Source: an uncultured Oscillospiraceae bacterium
Lineage (GTDB): Bacteria; Bacillota; Clostridia; Oscillospirales; Acutalibacteraceae
Length of the DNA stretch: 38,920 nt
Assembly (NCBI GenBank): GCA_910587835.1
Contig: CAJUNQ010000115.1
Span: 1 to 38,920 of the forward strand
Direction: 5' to 3'
Positions 24,838 through 33,292 of this stretch are shown piece after piece; the stretch's first letter is position 1, and every line of letters starts with the position of its first letter. The notes under the pieces are model-generated. The model worked only from the letters and a program-made list of their open reading frames with translations, did not search any database and had not been told where the DNA came from. Both the position numbers and the translations under genes were made by a program.

Positions 24838-27800
24838 GTGGCCTTTGTCCACCTGCATGTGCACACCGAATACAGCCTGCTGGACGGCGCCTGCCGCATA
24901 GAACGCCTGCTGGACAAGGCCCAGGCCCTGGGCCACGAGGCGGTAGCCATCACCGACCACGGCAATATGTACGGCGTCATCGACTTCTACAAGGCGGCGA
25001 AGCAGCGGGGGGTCAAGCCCATCATCGGCTGCGAGGTGTATGTGGCCAAGCGCACCCGGTTCGACAAGGTTCATGAGCTTGACGGGGAGAACCGCCACCT
25101 GGTGCTGCTGTGCGAGAACGACGCCGGCTACCGCAACCTGGCCGCAATGGTGTCTATGGCCTGGACCGAGGGCTTTTACAACCGCCCCCGGGTGGACTTT
25201 GCTCTGCTGAAGCAGTACCATGAGGGCCTTATTGCCCTGTCCGCCTGCGTCTCGGGAGAAATTCCCCGGGCCTTGCTTCGGGGGGACTACCAGGGGGCCA
25301 AAGAGGCCGCTTTGCGCTACCGGGAGATTTTTGGTCCTGAGAACTTCTTTTTGGAGCTGCAGGACCACGGCCTTAGCGATGAAAAGCTGGTCAACCCGGG
25401 CCTGCTCCGCCTCTCGGAGGAGACGGGCGTCCCCCTGGTGTGCACCAACGACTGCCACTATATTGACCCTGAGGACCAGGAGATGCACCGGGTGCTCATG
25501 TGCATCCAGACCGGCCGGACAGTGGAGGAGAAGGGTGGGCTGGACTTTGGCTCTGGCGAGCTCTATTTCAAGACAGAGGAGGAGATGCGCCGGCTGTTCC
25601 CCCAGCACCCGGAGGCAGCGGACAACACGGCTGCCATAGCCCGGCGCTGCAATGTAGAGTTTGAGTTCGGCAAAACCAAGCTGCCCCGGTTCGACACCCC
25701 GGACGGCAGTCCCAATCAGGCGTTTTTTGAGCGTATCTGCCGGGAGGGCCTGAAGGAACGCTACGGAGAGCAGCCCGCTCCGGCGCTGCTTCAGCGTCTG
25801 CGGTATGAAATAGACACCATTTCTCAAATGGGTTATGTCAACTACTATCTCATTGTCTGGGACTTCATCCGCTACGCCAGAAGCGTGGGCATTCCCGTGG
25901 GGCCGGGCCGGGGGTCCGGCGTGGGGAGCCTGGCGGCCTACTGCGTGGGCATCACCAATGTAGACCCTGTCCGCTATCAGCTGCTGTTCGAGCGTTTTCT
26001 GAATCCCGAGCGGGTGAGTATGCCGGACTTTGACGTGGACTTCAGCGACGAGCGGCGGGACGAGATTATCGACTATGTGCTGGACAAGTATGGCGCGGAC
26101 CATGTGGCCCAGATTGTCACCTTTGGCACGATGGCCGCTCGGGGGGCCATCCGGGACGTGGGCCGGGCCATGGCCGTACCCTACGGCAAGGTGGACCAGG
26201 TGGCGAAGCTGGTGCCCATGGAGCTGGGCATGACCCTGGAAAAGGCTCTGTCCCAGTCTTCCGCTTTCCGGGAGCTGTGCGCCGGCGACAGCCAGGTGAA
26301 GGCCCTGGTGGCTATGGCCCGGAAGGTGGAGGGCATGCCCCGCCATGCCAGCACCCATGCGGCTGGGGTGGTCATCACCGACCGGCCGGTGATGGAGTAT
26401 GTGCCCCTGGCCCGCAACGACAATGTGACTGTCACCCAATTCACCATGACCGCCATTGAGGAGCTGGGCCTGCTGAAAATGGACTTTCTGGGCCTGCGCA
26501 ACCTGTCGGTGATTGACAACGCCCAAAAGCTCATTCAAAAGAAGGAGCCGGGCTTTGCCATGTCCGCTGTACCCGAGGACGACCGGGAGACCTTTGCCAT
26601 GCTGGCGGCGGGGCACACCTCCGGGGTGTTCCAGTTCGAGTCGGCGGGCATGACCCGGCTGCTAGTCCAGTCTCAGGCAGACTGCATTGAAGACCTGATT
26701 GCCATCATCTCTCTTTACCGGCCCGGCCCCATGCAGTTTATCCCCATGTATCTGGAAAACCGCCGGGACCCCAGCCGGGTGCGGTATCAGCACGAGCGGC
26801 TGCGGCCTATTCTGGAGGTGACCTTTGGGTGCATCATCTACCAGGAGCAGGTGATGCAGATTTTCCGGGAGCTGGCGGGCTACTCTTTGGGCCGGGCCGA
26901 TATCGTCCGCCGGGCCATGTCCAAAAAGAAGCATGATGTACTGGAACGGGAGAAGCAGATTTTTATCCACGGCCAGCAGCGGGAGGACGGCAGCTGGGAG
27001 GTGGAGGGCTGCGTCAACCGGGGGGTGGGCCAGGCAGTGGCCGAGGAGCTATTCAAGGAGATTCAGGACTTTGCCTCATACGCCTTCAACAAGTCCCACG
27101 CAGCGGCCTATGCGGTGGTGGCCTATCAGACCGCCTGGCTGAAGTGCCACTACCCCCAGGAGTACATGGCCGCGCTGCTTTCCAGCGTGCTGGGCTTTGG
27201 GGGCAAGGTGGCGGAATATACCGAGGAGTGCCGCCGCCTGGGGCTGCAGGTGCTGCCTCCCCATGTCAACTACAGCGGCACAGGGTTCACTGTGGACGGC
27301 AGGAGCTTGCGGTTTGGGCTGGCGGCGGTGAAAAATCTGGGCCGGGGGGTCATTGGCCGCATGGTGCAGGAGCGTCAGGGGGGCGGGCCGTTTGTTTCCT
27401 TTTACGACTTCTGCCGCCGGATGCAGGGCAAGGACATGAACCGCCGCGCCGTGGAGAGCCTGGTAAAGTGCGGCGCTTTAGACGGCCTGGGCCATAACCG
27501 CCGGGAGCTGCTGCTGGGGGTGGAGGCTGTGCTGGAAAGCCTGGAAGGGGACCGCCGCCGGAACGTGGAGGGCCAGCTGGGCTTTTTTGACGCCCCGGAG
27601 ACTGGGGGGGAGGACCTGGGCCCGGAGCTGACCCCGGCGGAGGACTTCTCCCACATGGACAAGCTGGCTATGGAGAAGGAGGTCACTGGCATGTACCTGA
27701 CCGGCCACCCTATGGAGGCCTTTGCGGCGCAGTTTGCCGCCGGCAGCTATGCCCGCACTGCCGATGTGCTGCTCAGCGCAGGGGGCGAGGGGGAGGGCGC

Positions 27801-28353
27801 GGGCGTTTTCTACCAGGACGGCCAGCGTGTGGCCATGCTGGGCATGATTACCGGCATACGCCGCAAGGCCACCCGTTCCGGTATGCAAATGGCCTTTGTG
27901 ACTTTGGAGGACATGGTCGGCGCTATTCAGCTGCTGGTGTTCCCCCGGGTGTTGGAGGAGCAGGGAGAGGTCCTGCGGGAGGGAGCGGTGATTGAGGCGG
28001 TAGGCCGGCTGAGCTTTCAGGAGGAGAAGGAGCCCGAGCTGCTGTGCGACCGCCTGGGCCCGCCCCGGCAGCGGGAGGGCCCTGCCCCTGCCCCCAACAG
28101 CGGGCGCAAGGGGAGCAGCCGGCCGGGGCTCTACCTGCGGCTGGACTCTCAGGAGGACCCCCGCCGCCGCAAGGCCATGCAGTATGCCGCCATTTTTGAG
28201 GGGGGCAGCAACGACCTCTATCTCTATTTCAAGGACACCGGAAAGCTGTGCCGGGCCCCGGCCTCTCAGCGGCTGGACGTGAGCCGACAGCTGCTTCGGG
28301 CATTGGAGCAGCTGCTGGGCCGGGAAAACATCAGATATGTGCCGCGCCCCTGA
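24838..28353 (+). CDS. dnaE: DNA polymerase III subunit alpha
   Basis: About 1,171 residues. This is the replicative polymerase alpha subunit of the DnaE type; Firmicutes also have PolC. The N-terminal PHP domain begins FVHLHVHTEYSLLDGA. The polymerase core has GPGRGSGVGSLAAYC and the catalytic aspartates in PDFDVDFSD. Helix-hairpin-helix and OB-fold regions follow in the last 350 residues, and the C-terminal is about as long as in DnaE1-type proteins. I prefer GTG 24838 because AAAGGGGTG lies 7 bp upstream and family members start at this motif. ATG 24814 would add eight residues. Confidence 0.97.
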   Translation: MAFVHLHVHTEYSLLDGACRIERLLDKAQALGHEAVAITDHGNMYGVIDFYKAAKQRGVKPIIGCEVYVAKRTRFDKVHELDGENRHLVLLCENDAGYRNLAAMVSMAWTEGFYNRPRVDFALLKQYHEGLIALSACVSGEIPRALLRGDYQGAKEAALRYREIFGPENFFLELQDHGLSDEKLVNPGLLRLSEETGVPLVCTNDCHYIDPEDQEMHRVLMCIQTGRTVEEKGGLDFGSGELYFKTEEEMRRLFPQHPEAADNTAAIARRCNVEFEFGKTKLPRFDTPDGSPNQAFFERICREGLKERYGEQPAPALLQRLRYEIDTISQMGYVNYYLIVWDFIRYARSVGIPVGPGRGSGVGSLAAYCVGITNVDPVRYQLLFERFLNPERVSMPDFDVDFSDERRDEIIDYVLDKYGADHVAQIVTFGTMAARGAIRDVGRAMAVPYGKVDQVAKLVPMELGMTLEKALSQSSAFRELCAGDSQVKALVAMARKVEGMPRHASTHAAGVVITDRPVMEYVPLARNDNVTVTQFTMTAIEELGLLKMDFLGLRNLSVIDNAQKLIQKKEPGFAMSAVPEDDRETFAMLAAGHTSGVFQFESAGMTRLLVQSQADCIEDLIAIISLYRPGPMQFIPMYLENRRDPSRVRYQHERLRPILEVTFGCIIYQEQVMQIFRELAGYSLGRADIVRRAMSKKKHDVLEREKQIFIHGQQREDGSWEVEGCVNRGVGQAVAEELFKEIQDFASYAFNKSHAAAYAVVAYQTAWLKCHYPQEYMAALLSSVLGFGGKVAEYTEECRRLGLQVLPPHVNYSGTGFTVDGRSLRFGLAAVKNLGRGVIGRMVQERQGGGPFVSFYDFCRRMQGKDMNRRAVESLVKCGALDGLGHNRRELLLGVEAVLESLEGDRRRNVEGQLGFFDAPETGGEDLGPELTPAEDFSHMDKLAMEKEVTGMYLTGHPMEAFAAQFAAGSYARTADVLLSAGGEGEGAGVFYQDGQRVAMLGMITGIRRKATRSGMQMAFVTLEDMVGAIQLLVFPRVLEEQGEVLREGAVIEAVGRLSFQEEKEPELLCDRLGPPRQREGPAPAPNSGRKGSSRPGLYLRLDSQEDPRRRKAMQYAAIFEGGSNDLYLYFKDTGKLCRAPASQRLDVSRQLLRALEQLLGRENIRYVPRP

Positions 28354-28404
28354 ATATATGGCGGTGAAAAACCCCCTTCGGGCCGCAAAATATTCCCAAC
28401 CCCC

Positions 28405-28432
28405 TTGATAATTCCCGAAAATTTGTTATAAT
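28405..28432 (+). promoter_or_regulatory. Promoter of pfkA
   Basis: TTGATA (28405-28410) and consensus TATAAT (28427-28432), 16 bp apart, about 65 bp upstream of the pfkA start. A leader of roughly 60 nt would result. Confidence 0.75.
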
Positions 28433-28497
28433 TGGAATATAAGTCTGTAATCATCCCCGGGCTGAGGCAGCGCCGGGCAAAGTTGGAGGTAACAAAT

Positions 28498-29466
28498 ATG
28501 GGAGCCAAAACAATAGCAGTACTGACCAGCGGGGGCGACGCCCCCGGCATGAACGCCGCGGTCCGGGCGGTGGTGCGCAGCGCCCACTCCTTTGGTATGA
28601 AGGTGTACGGCGTTATGCGGGGCTATAACGGCCTGATCAACGGCGACGTGAAGGAAATGAACATGCGCAGCGTCTCCGATATCATCCAGCACGGCGGCAC
28701 GGCTCTGTTCACTGCCCGCAGCCCTGAGTTCAACACCCCCGAGGGTGTGAAAAAGGCGGCGGACTTCTGCCGGGCCAAGGGCATCGAGGGCGTGGTGGTC
28801 ATTGGCGGCGACGGGTCCTTCCGGGGCGCCAGGGACCTGTGCGGAGAGGGCATCTCCTGCATCGGCGTGCCCGGCACCATTGACAACGACATTGCCTGCA
28901 CCGACTACACCATTGGCTATGACACTGCCCTGAACACCGCAATGGAGATGATCGACCGCATCCGCGACACCACCGAGTCCCACGACCGGTGCAGCGTGGT
29001 AGAGGTCATGGGCCGGCGTTGCGGAGACATTGCCCTGCACACCAGCATTGCCGTGGGCGCAATGACCACTTTGGTGCCCGAGGTGCCCTACGACTTCCAG
29101 CGGGACATTGTGGACCGGATGAAGGCCGCCCAGCAGACAGGCAAGCGGCACTACATCATTGTGGTGGCCGAGGGCGTGGGCCACACCCAGGAGCTCACCG
29201 AGCGCATTCAGGCCGCTACCGGCATCGAGAGCCGGGCCACGGTGCTGGGCCATGTCCAGCGGGGCGGCTCTCCCACTCTGCGGGACCGTGTGGTGGCCAG
29301 CCGCATGGGCTTCCACGCGGTGGAGCTGCTCCACAATGGCGCGTCCAACCGGGTGGTGGCCCTTAAGGGCGAGCAGGTGGTGGACTTCGACATCACCGAG
29401 GCCCTGAATATGCCCCGCATCTTTGACGAGAACCTGTACCGGGTCTCTGCCCGGCTGTCTATTTAA
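28498..29466 (+). CDS. pfkA: ATP-dependent 6-phosphofructokinase
   Basis: A 322-residue glycolytic enzyme converting fructose 6-phosphate and ATP to fructose 1,6-bisphosphate. ATP-site motifs are TSGGDAPGMNAAVRA (residues 10-24) and GGDGSFRGA. The catalytic segment is GTIDNDIACTDYTIGYDTA, and the aspartates that bind Mg and activate the sugar hydroxyl are present. GDGS with the ATP-type residues supports ATP over pyrophosphate as donor. ATG 28498 follows TTGGAGGT. It has its own promoter and stands between dnaE and an unknown gene. Confidence 0.97.
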   Translation: MGAKTIAVLTSGGDAPGMNAAVRAVVRSAHSFGMKVYGVMRGYNGLINGDVKEMNMRSVSDIIQHGGTALFTARSPEFNTPEGVKKAADFCRAKGIEGVVVIGGDGSFRGARDLCGEGISCIGVPGTIDNDIACTDYTIGYDTALNTAMEMIDRIRDTTESHDRCSVVEVMGRRCGDIALHTSIAVGAMTTLVPEVPYDFQRDIVDRMKAAQQTGKRHYIIVVAEGVGHTQELTERIQAATGIESRATVLGHVQRGGSPTLRDRVVASRMGFHAVELLHNGASNRVVALKGEQVVDFDITEALNMPRIFDENLYRVSARLSI

Positions 29467-29584
29467 GCTCCGGCATACTTAGAGCCTGTACCGGTCAGCT
29501 TTGCGCCAGGGCGATGGAGCAGAATTTTGTCAATATGACTGGTGCAATGTCCAATCAGTATAAGTTGATCGCTCTTGCGTTCAT

Positions 29585-29634
29585 AAAGGGACCGGCGCTC
29601 ACGGAACATCCTTCCGGCGGGGGCCGGTCCCTTT
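29585..29634 (+). terminator. Long hairpin in front of the unknown gene at 29662
   Basis: AAAGGGACCGGC (29585-29596) pairs perfectly with GCCGGTCCCTTT (29623-29634) across 26 bases that contain a smaller GC-rich element. It could end pfkA transcription, but it ends only 28 bp before the next start, so it might also be a leader attenuator. Confidence 0.5.
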
Positions 29635-29661
29635 GGCAGCTCTGATTGGAGGAGGGGGAAA

Positions 29662-30198
29662 ATGAAAGCCTTTGACCAGCTTGTTCTGGTGAATTACTGT
29701 CATCCCGGCTGCGTCCCCCTGAAGAACACCATGCGCCTGCCAGAGGCACAGGCCTTTCAGCTGGCCCAAAGGCTGGCAGAGGAGCACCCGGAGACCACGG
29801 CCTTTTACCGTTTTGCGGACTTTGCCAACTATTACGCCCTGCGAAAGGCCCAGGACGCGGCTCTCTGCCAGCGCTTTCTCCTGCTGGGCGGCAGGCCGGA
29901 GGAGGCGCATCCCCTGTCCTTTGTGGTGGAGGGCAGCGCGTATCTTCGCGGCTGGTTTGGAAACGGACCGGAAACACAGCTGCTGTTAAAGGATATTGCC
30001 CCCTGGCACATCAGCTTTACAGTGGGCGACAGCGGCGCGGCATTCCAGAAAAACGGGACGGTGGAGCTGCTCGATGTCAACGGCCTGCGCCGGTTGCTGG
30101 AAGAGAACGGCGGCAGTCTTGCGCAGGTTCTCCGCCATACCGGCTACCACTATGTAGAGGCGCAGCTGTGGTGTGACATATATCTGAAGCAAGCCTGA
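29662..30198 (+). CDS. Conserved-looking cytoplasmic protein of unknown function
   Basis: A 178-residue protein without signal peptide or membrane segment. It starts at ATG after GGAGGAGGGGG. I do not recognise a family. Visible features are a cysteine/histidine-containing start (NYCHPGCVPL), a hydrophilic middle and mixed alpha/beta composition. Base and codon use are like its neighbours, so it appears native. A hairpin precedes it and a strong terminator follows at 30210-30251, so it is probably transcribed alone. Confidence 0.75.
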   Translation: MKAFDQLVLVNYCHPGCVPLKNTMRLPEAQAFQLAQRLAEEHPETTAFYRFADFANYYALRKAQDAALCQRFLLLGGRPEEAHPLSFVVEGSAYLRGWFGNGPETQLLLKDIAPWHISFTVGDSGAAFQKNGTVELLDVNGLRRLLEENGGSLAQVLRHTGYHYVEAQLWCDIYLKQA

Positions 30199-30209
30199 GC
30201 GGATATCGC

Positions 30210-30251
30210 AAAAAGGACAAGGCACTCCCCCGGGGACGCCTTGTCCTTTTT
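30210..30251. terminator. Bidirectional Rho-independent terminator
   Basis: AAAAAGGACAAGGC (30210-30223) pairs perfectly with GCCTTGTCCTTTTT (30238-30251), giving a T run in both directions. It separates the plus-strand unknown gene from the minus-strand membrane gene. Confidence 0.9.
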
Positions 30252-30267
30252 ATCTTGCACCGCATCG

Positions 30268-30654
30268 TCAAGCGTCCGCCTCCTGGGCGCGTCCGCACAG
30301 CCGGCACAGGGCCATAGCGGGCAGGGTCAGCCCAAACCACAGCAGGGAATAGGGCAGGCAGACCTGGCCCATCAGGTTCAGGGGCATTTTCGAGTAGTCC
30401 CACACCCGCAGCCCCAGGCCGGTGTTGACAATCAGCCCCGCCGCCAGCTCTACCCCGGTGATGAGCCCCGCCCCGGCCAGGCACCGGGCGAACAGGCTTT
30501 TGTGCCTCAGCCGCCCGCAGCATACCCAGTCAATCAGGCACAGACAAACGCCTCCCGCCAGGGCCATAGAACAGTGGGTCTCTCCCCGCCAGGCCATCTC
30601 TAAAGTAGGGTAGGCGCAGCTGCCGGTGAGAAACAGCATCCCGTCTTTGTTCAT
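30268..30654 (-). CDS. Small integral membrane protein (putative ABC-transporter type IV family)
   Basis: A 128-residue protein with about four membrane segments (roughly 5-22, 27-45, 55-78 and 92-115). The start segment GSCAYPTLEMAWRGETHCSM and the later GLRVWDYS fit the family named putative ABC-transporter type IV (PF06541), whose actual role is not established. It faces the terminator at 30210 and has a GGAGG-like site before ATG at 30654. Despite the family name there is no ATPase gene beside it. Confidence 0.75.
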   Translation of the reverse strand: MNKDGMLFLTGSCAYPTLEMAWRGETHCSMALAGGVCLCLIDWVCCGRLRHKSLFARCLAGAGLITGVELAAGLIVNTGLGLRVWDYSKMPLNLMGQVCLPYSLLWFGLTLPAMALCRLCGRAQEADA

Positions 30655-30753
30655 GAATTTTTCCTCCTTGCGCGTCTGTGGCTATTATCTGCTTTTTCAT
30701 GCAAACTATTTTGAGCAATTCCTGGATTATCTTGAGCAGTTTCCGAAAAATCC

Positions 30754-30782
30754 TTGTTTTTTCCGAAAGGATTGCCTATAAT
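30754..30782 (+). promoter_or_regulatory. Promoter of galE-maf
   Basis: TTGTTT (30754-30759) and consensus TATAAT (30777-30782), 17 bp apart, about 50 bp before galE. Confidence 0.7.
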
Positions 30783-30834
30783 ATTTGCAACGGGGAGCTC
30801 CCCGGATCATAAACAGAGAAAGGCGGGGTCAGTT

Positions 30835-31857
30835 ATGAAAATTCTTGTTACCGGCGGCGCGGGGTACATTGGCAGCCATACTACGGTGACGCTTTTGCAG
30901 CAGGGGCATGAGGTGGTTATTGTAGACAATCTCTGCAACAGCAAAAAGGCGGCGGTGCGGCGCATTGAGGAGATTACAGGCAAAGCCGCCGCGTTTTATG
31001 AGTGCGATGTCCGGGACGAGGCCAAGCTGCGGGAGGTCTTTCAGAAGGAGCGGCCCCAGGCTGTCATCCACTTTGCCGGGCTCAAGGCCGTGGGCGAGTC
31101 GGTGGCCAAGCCCCTGGAGTATTACGACAACAACATCGGCTCTACGCTGGTGCTGTTGAAGGTCATGGGGGAGCAGGGAGTCGACAACATTATTTTCAGC
31201 TCCTCGGCCACGGTGTACGGCGAGCCCGCCACAGTGCCCATCAAAGAAGACTTCCCCCTGCCCACCAGCGCCAACTGCCCCTATGGCAACACCAAGCTGA
31301 TGATTGAGCACATTCTCACCGACTATGTCCACGCCCACCCGGCGTTCAGCGCGGTGCTGCTGCGCTACTTCAACCCGGTGGGGGCCCATGAGAGCGGCCT
31401 GCTGGGAGAGGACCCCAACGGCATTCCCAACAACCTGGCCCCCTATATTGCCCAGACCGTGGTGGGCAAGCTGGAAAAGGTCCATGTCTTTGGCAACGAC
31501 TACCCCACCCCCGATGGCACGGGCGTGCGGGACTATATCCATGTGGTGGACCTGGCTGAGGGCCACGCCGCCGCGCTGCAGCTGTTCCAGGGCAGTCCCT
31601 GCGGGCTGAAGGTCTATAACCTGGGCACCGGCAGGGGCGCTTCGGTGCTGGAAATGCTGGCAGCCTTCTCCAAAGCTGCGGGCAAGGAGATTCCCTATGT
31701 CATCGACCCCCGCCGCCCCGGCGACATTCCCACCTGCTATGCAGACTGCTCCCTGGCCAAAAAGGAGCTGGGCTGGGAGGCGAGAAAGTCGGTGGACGAC
31801 ATGTGCGCCGACACCCTGCGCTGGCAGAGGATGAACCCCAATGGCTTTGAGGATTGA
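30835..31857 (+). CDS. galE: UDP-glucose 4-epimerase
   Basis: A 340-residue short-chain dehydrogenase-fold enzyme interconverting UDP-glucose and UDP-galactose for galactose use and glycan synthesis. The NAD motif GGAGYIGS is at residues 7-14, the catalytic set includes SSSATVYGE and the YGNTK motif (YxxxK), and the substrate-binding segment LRYFNPVGAH is clear. ATG 30835 matches the family start. A longer frame upstream would run into the promoter. Its stop lies inside the next gene, giving a 17-bp overlap. galK lies about 3.5 kb downstream, so a Leloir pathway is partly represented here. Confidence 0.97.
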   Translation: MKILVTGGAGYIGSHTTVTLLQQGHEVVIVDNLCNSKKAAVRRIEEITGKAAAFYECDVRDEAKLREVFQKERPQAVIHFAGLKAVGESVAKPLEYYDNNIGSTLVLLKVMGEQGVDNIIFSSSATVYGEPATVPIKEDFPLPTSANCPYGNTKLMIEHILTDYVHAHPAFSAVLLRYFNPVGAHESGLLGEDPNGIPNNLAPYIAQTVVGKLEKVHVFGNDYPTPDGTGVRDYIHVVDLAEGHAAALQLFQGSPCGLKVYNLGTGRGASVLEMLAAFSKAAGKEIPYVIDPRRPGDIPTCYADCSLAKKELGWEARKSVDDMCADTLRWQRMNPNGFED

Positions 31858-32416
31858 GGAAACCATTATTTTGGCCTCCCAGTCTCCCAGCCGCAGAATG
31901 CTGTTGGAGCAGGCCGGGGTGGACATGGAGGTGCTGGTCTCCGGCGCGGACGAGACTGTGCCCCAGGACTTCACCCCTGCTCAGACTGTGGAGTGTCTGG
32001 CGGAGCGCAAGGCCCGGGCCATAGAGCCCCAGAGCGGCGGCAGGCCCATTATTGGGGCAGACTCTGTGGTGAGCATTGACGGCGTCATTATCGGCAAGCC
32101 AGAGAATGATGAGGCGGCAAGGGCCACCCTGCGGCGGCTTTCCGGCCGCACCCATAAGCTGTATACCGGGGTCTGCCTGCTGGCCCGGGGCCAGCGCCAG
32201 GTGTTTCACCAGGTGACAGAGGTGACCTTCTACCCCTTGACCGAGGGGGAGATTGCCGAATATGTGGCTATGAGAGAGTCCACTGGCCGGGCCGGGGGCT
32301 ATGGCATCGAGGGGGTGGGGGTTATGCTGGTGCGGGAGATCAAAGGCGACTACCCCAACATTGTAGGCCTGCCCGTGGCCGAAACCCTCCGCCGCTTACG
32401 CGATATGCTGAAATAA
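31841..32416 (+). CDS. maf: Maf-family nucleotide pyrophosphatase
   Basis: A 191-residue enzyme of the Maf family, which hydrolyses non-canonical or modified nucleoside triphosphates and affects septum formation. Family motifs are ASQSPSRR at the start (residues 12-19), GADSVVSIDG, GKP, GRTHKLYTGV and the C-terminal GDYPNIVGLP. It overlaps the galE stop by 17 bp and probably is translated by coupling, since no good ribosome site precedes it. Confidence 0.95.
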   Translation: MALRIEETIILASQSPSRRMLLEQAGVDMEVLVSGADETVPQDFTPAQTVECLAERKARAIEPQSGGRPIIGADSVVSIDGVIIGKPENDEAARATLRRLSGRTHKLYTGVCLLARGQRQVFHQVTEVTFYPLTEGEIAEYVAMRESTGRAGGYGIEGVGVMLVREIKGDYPNIVGLPVAETLRRLRDMLK

Positions 32417-32578
32417 AAACCGGGCGGCTCATCTGCCGCAGCCGCTGAAAACAGGCGGGAGCCCAGCGGGCCGGGCTTCTTCGGGCAGCGTGGGAGGAGG
32501 CCATCCGATCCCTCAAAAGGCCGAAGCGTACCGCCCACCAAAAAACAGCTTAGACCAAAACCTATTGGCACAACACAG

Positions 32579-32605
32579 CCCCCATGCGTATGATAGGCAT
32601 GGGGG
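32579..32605 (+). promoter_or_regulatory. Hairpin covering the yunB ribosome site
   Basis: CCCCCATGC (32579-32587) pairs perfectly with GCATGGGGG (32597-32605). The right arm contains the GGGGG just upstream of the start at 32613, so folding could hide the ribosome site. It may instead be a terminator for maf, but no T run follows. Confidence 0.4.
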
Positions 32606-32612
32606 TGATGCC

Positions 32613-33272
32613 ATGAAAAAACGAAGATACATACCCAAAGGACGCCTGAGCCGCCGGCCCTTCCGTTGGAGCCGGGCACGGGGGCTGCTGGTCATTCTGG
32701 CGGTGCTGGCGTTGGGCGCAGCGGCTCTTTCCGAGCTGGCCCTCTCCGCTGTTACGCCGGCGCTGACCCAGGAGGCCGCCCGGGGCTATATGCTGGACTG
32801 CGTGGCAGAAGCAGTAGAGGCCGAGCTCGAGGCTGACCCCGCCCCCTTTGTCACCGTGGAGCGGGAGCCTGCCGGGCAGGTGGCCCTGCTCAGCGCTGAC
32901 CCGGAGCGGCTGAACCGGCTGCGGGCCGGGGTGCTGGAACGGCTGTCCCACAGCCTGCGGGGCCAGGTGACGGTGTATGTGCCTGTGGGCAGTCTGACCG
33001 GCGTGGGGCTGTTCAACGGCCGCGGCTTTCCGGTGCCGGTACGGCTGCGGTTAGAGGGTTCGGCAGAGGCCGAGTTTGCCACCGACCTGCTCAGCGCCGG
33101 GGTCAACCAGACCTGCCACCGGCTGACCTTGACCGTGCGGGCCCGGGCCTATTCCCAGTCCCGGCGGTTCGAGACCTCGGCGGAGACCGAGAGCGTCACC
33201 GTGCTGGCAGAGACCGTGGTGGTGGGCGAGGTGCCCGAGCTGGTGGCCGGAGCCACAAAAATAAATGGATAA
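32613..33272 (+). CDS. yunB: Sporulation protein YunB
   Basis: A 219-residue protein with a basic N-terminus, one membrane segment (about 24-48) and an outward soluble domain. YSQSRRFETSAETESVTVLAETVVVGEVPE near the C-terminus and VTVYVPVGSLTGVGLFNGRGF in the middle are typical of YunB, a sigma-E-controlled protein needed for normal spore formation in Bacillus. Its presence supports a spore-forming lineage. It is followed by ligA after 20 bp. Confidence 0.9.
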   Translation: MKKRRYIPKGRLSRRPFRWSRARGLLVILAVLALGAAALSELALSAVTPALTQEAARGYMLDCVAEAVEAELEADPAPFVTVEREPAGQVALLSADPERLNRLRAGVLERLSHSLRGQVTVYVPVGSLTGVGLFNGRGFPVPVRLRLEGSAEAEFATDLLSAGVNQTCHRLTLTVRARAYSQSRRFETSAETESVTVLAETVVVGEVPELVAGATKING

Positions 33273-33292
33273 CAGAGAATAATGGGGGAGCT

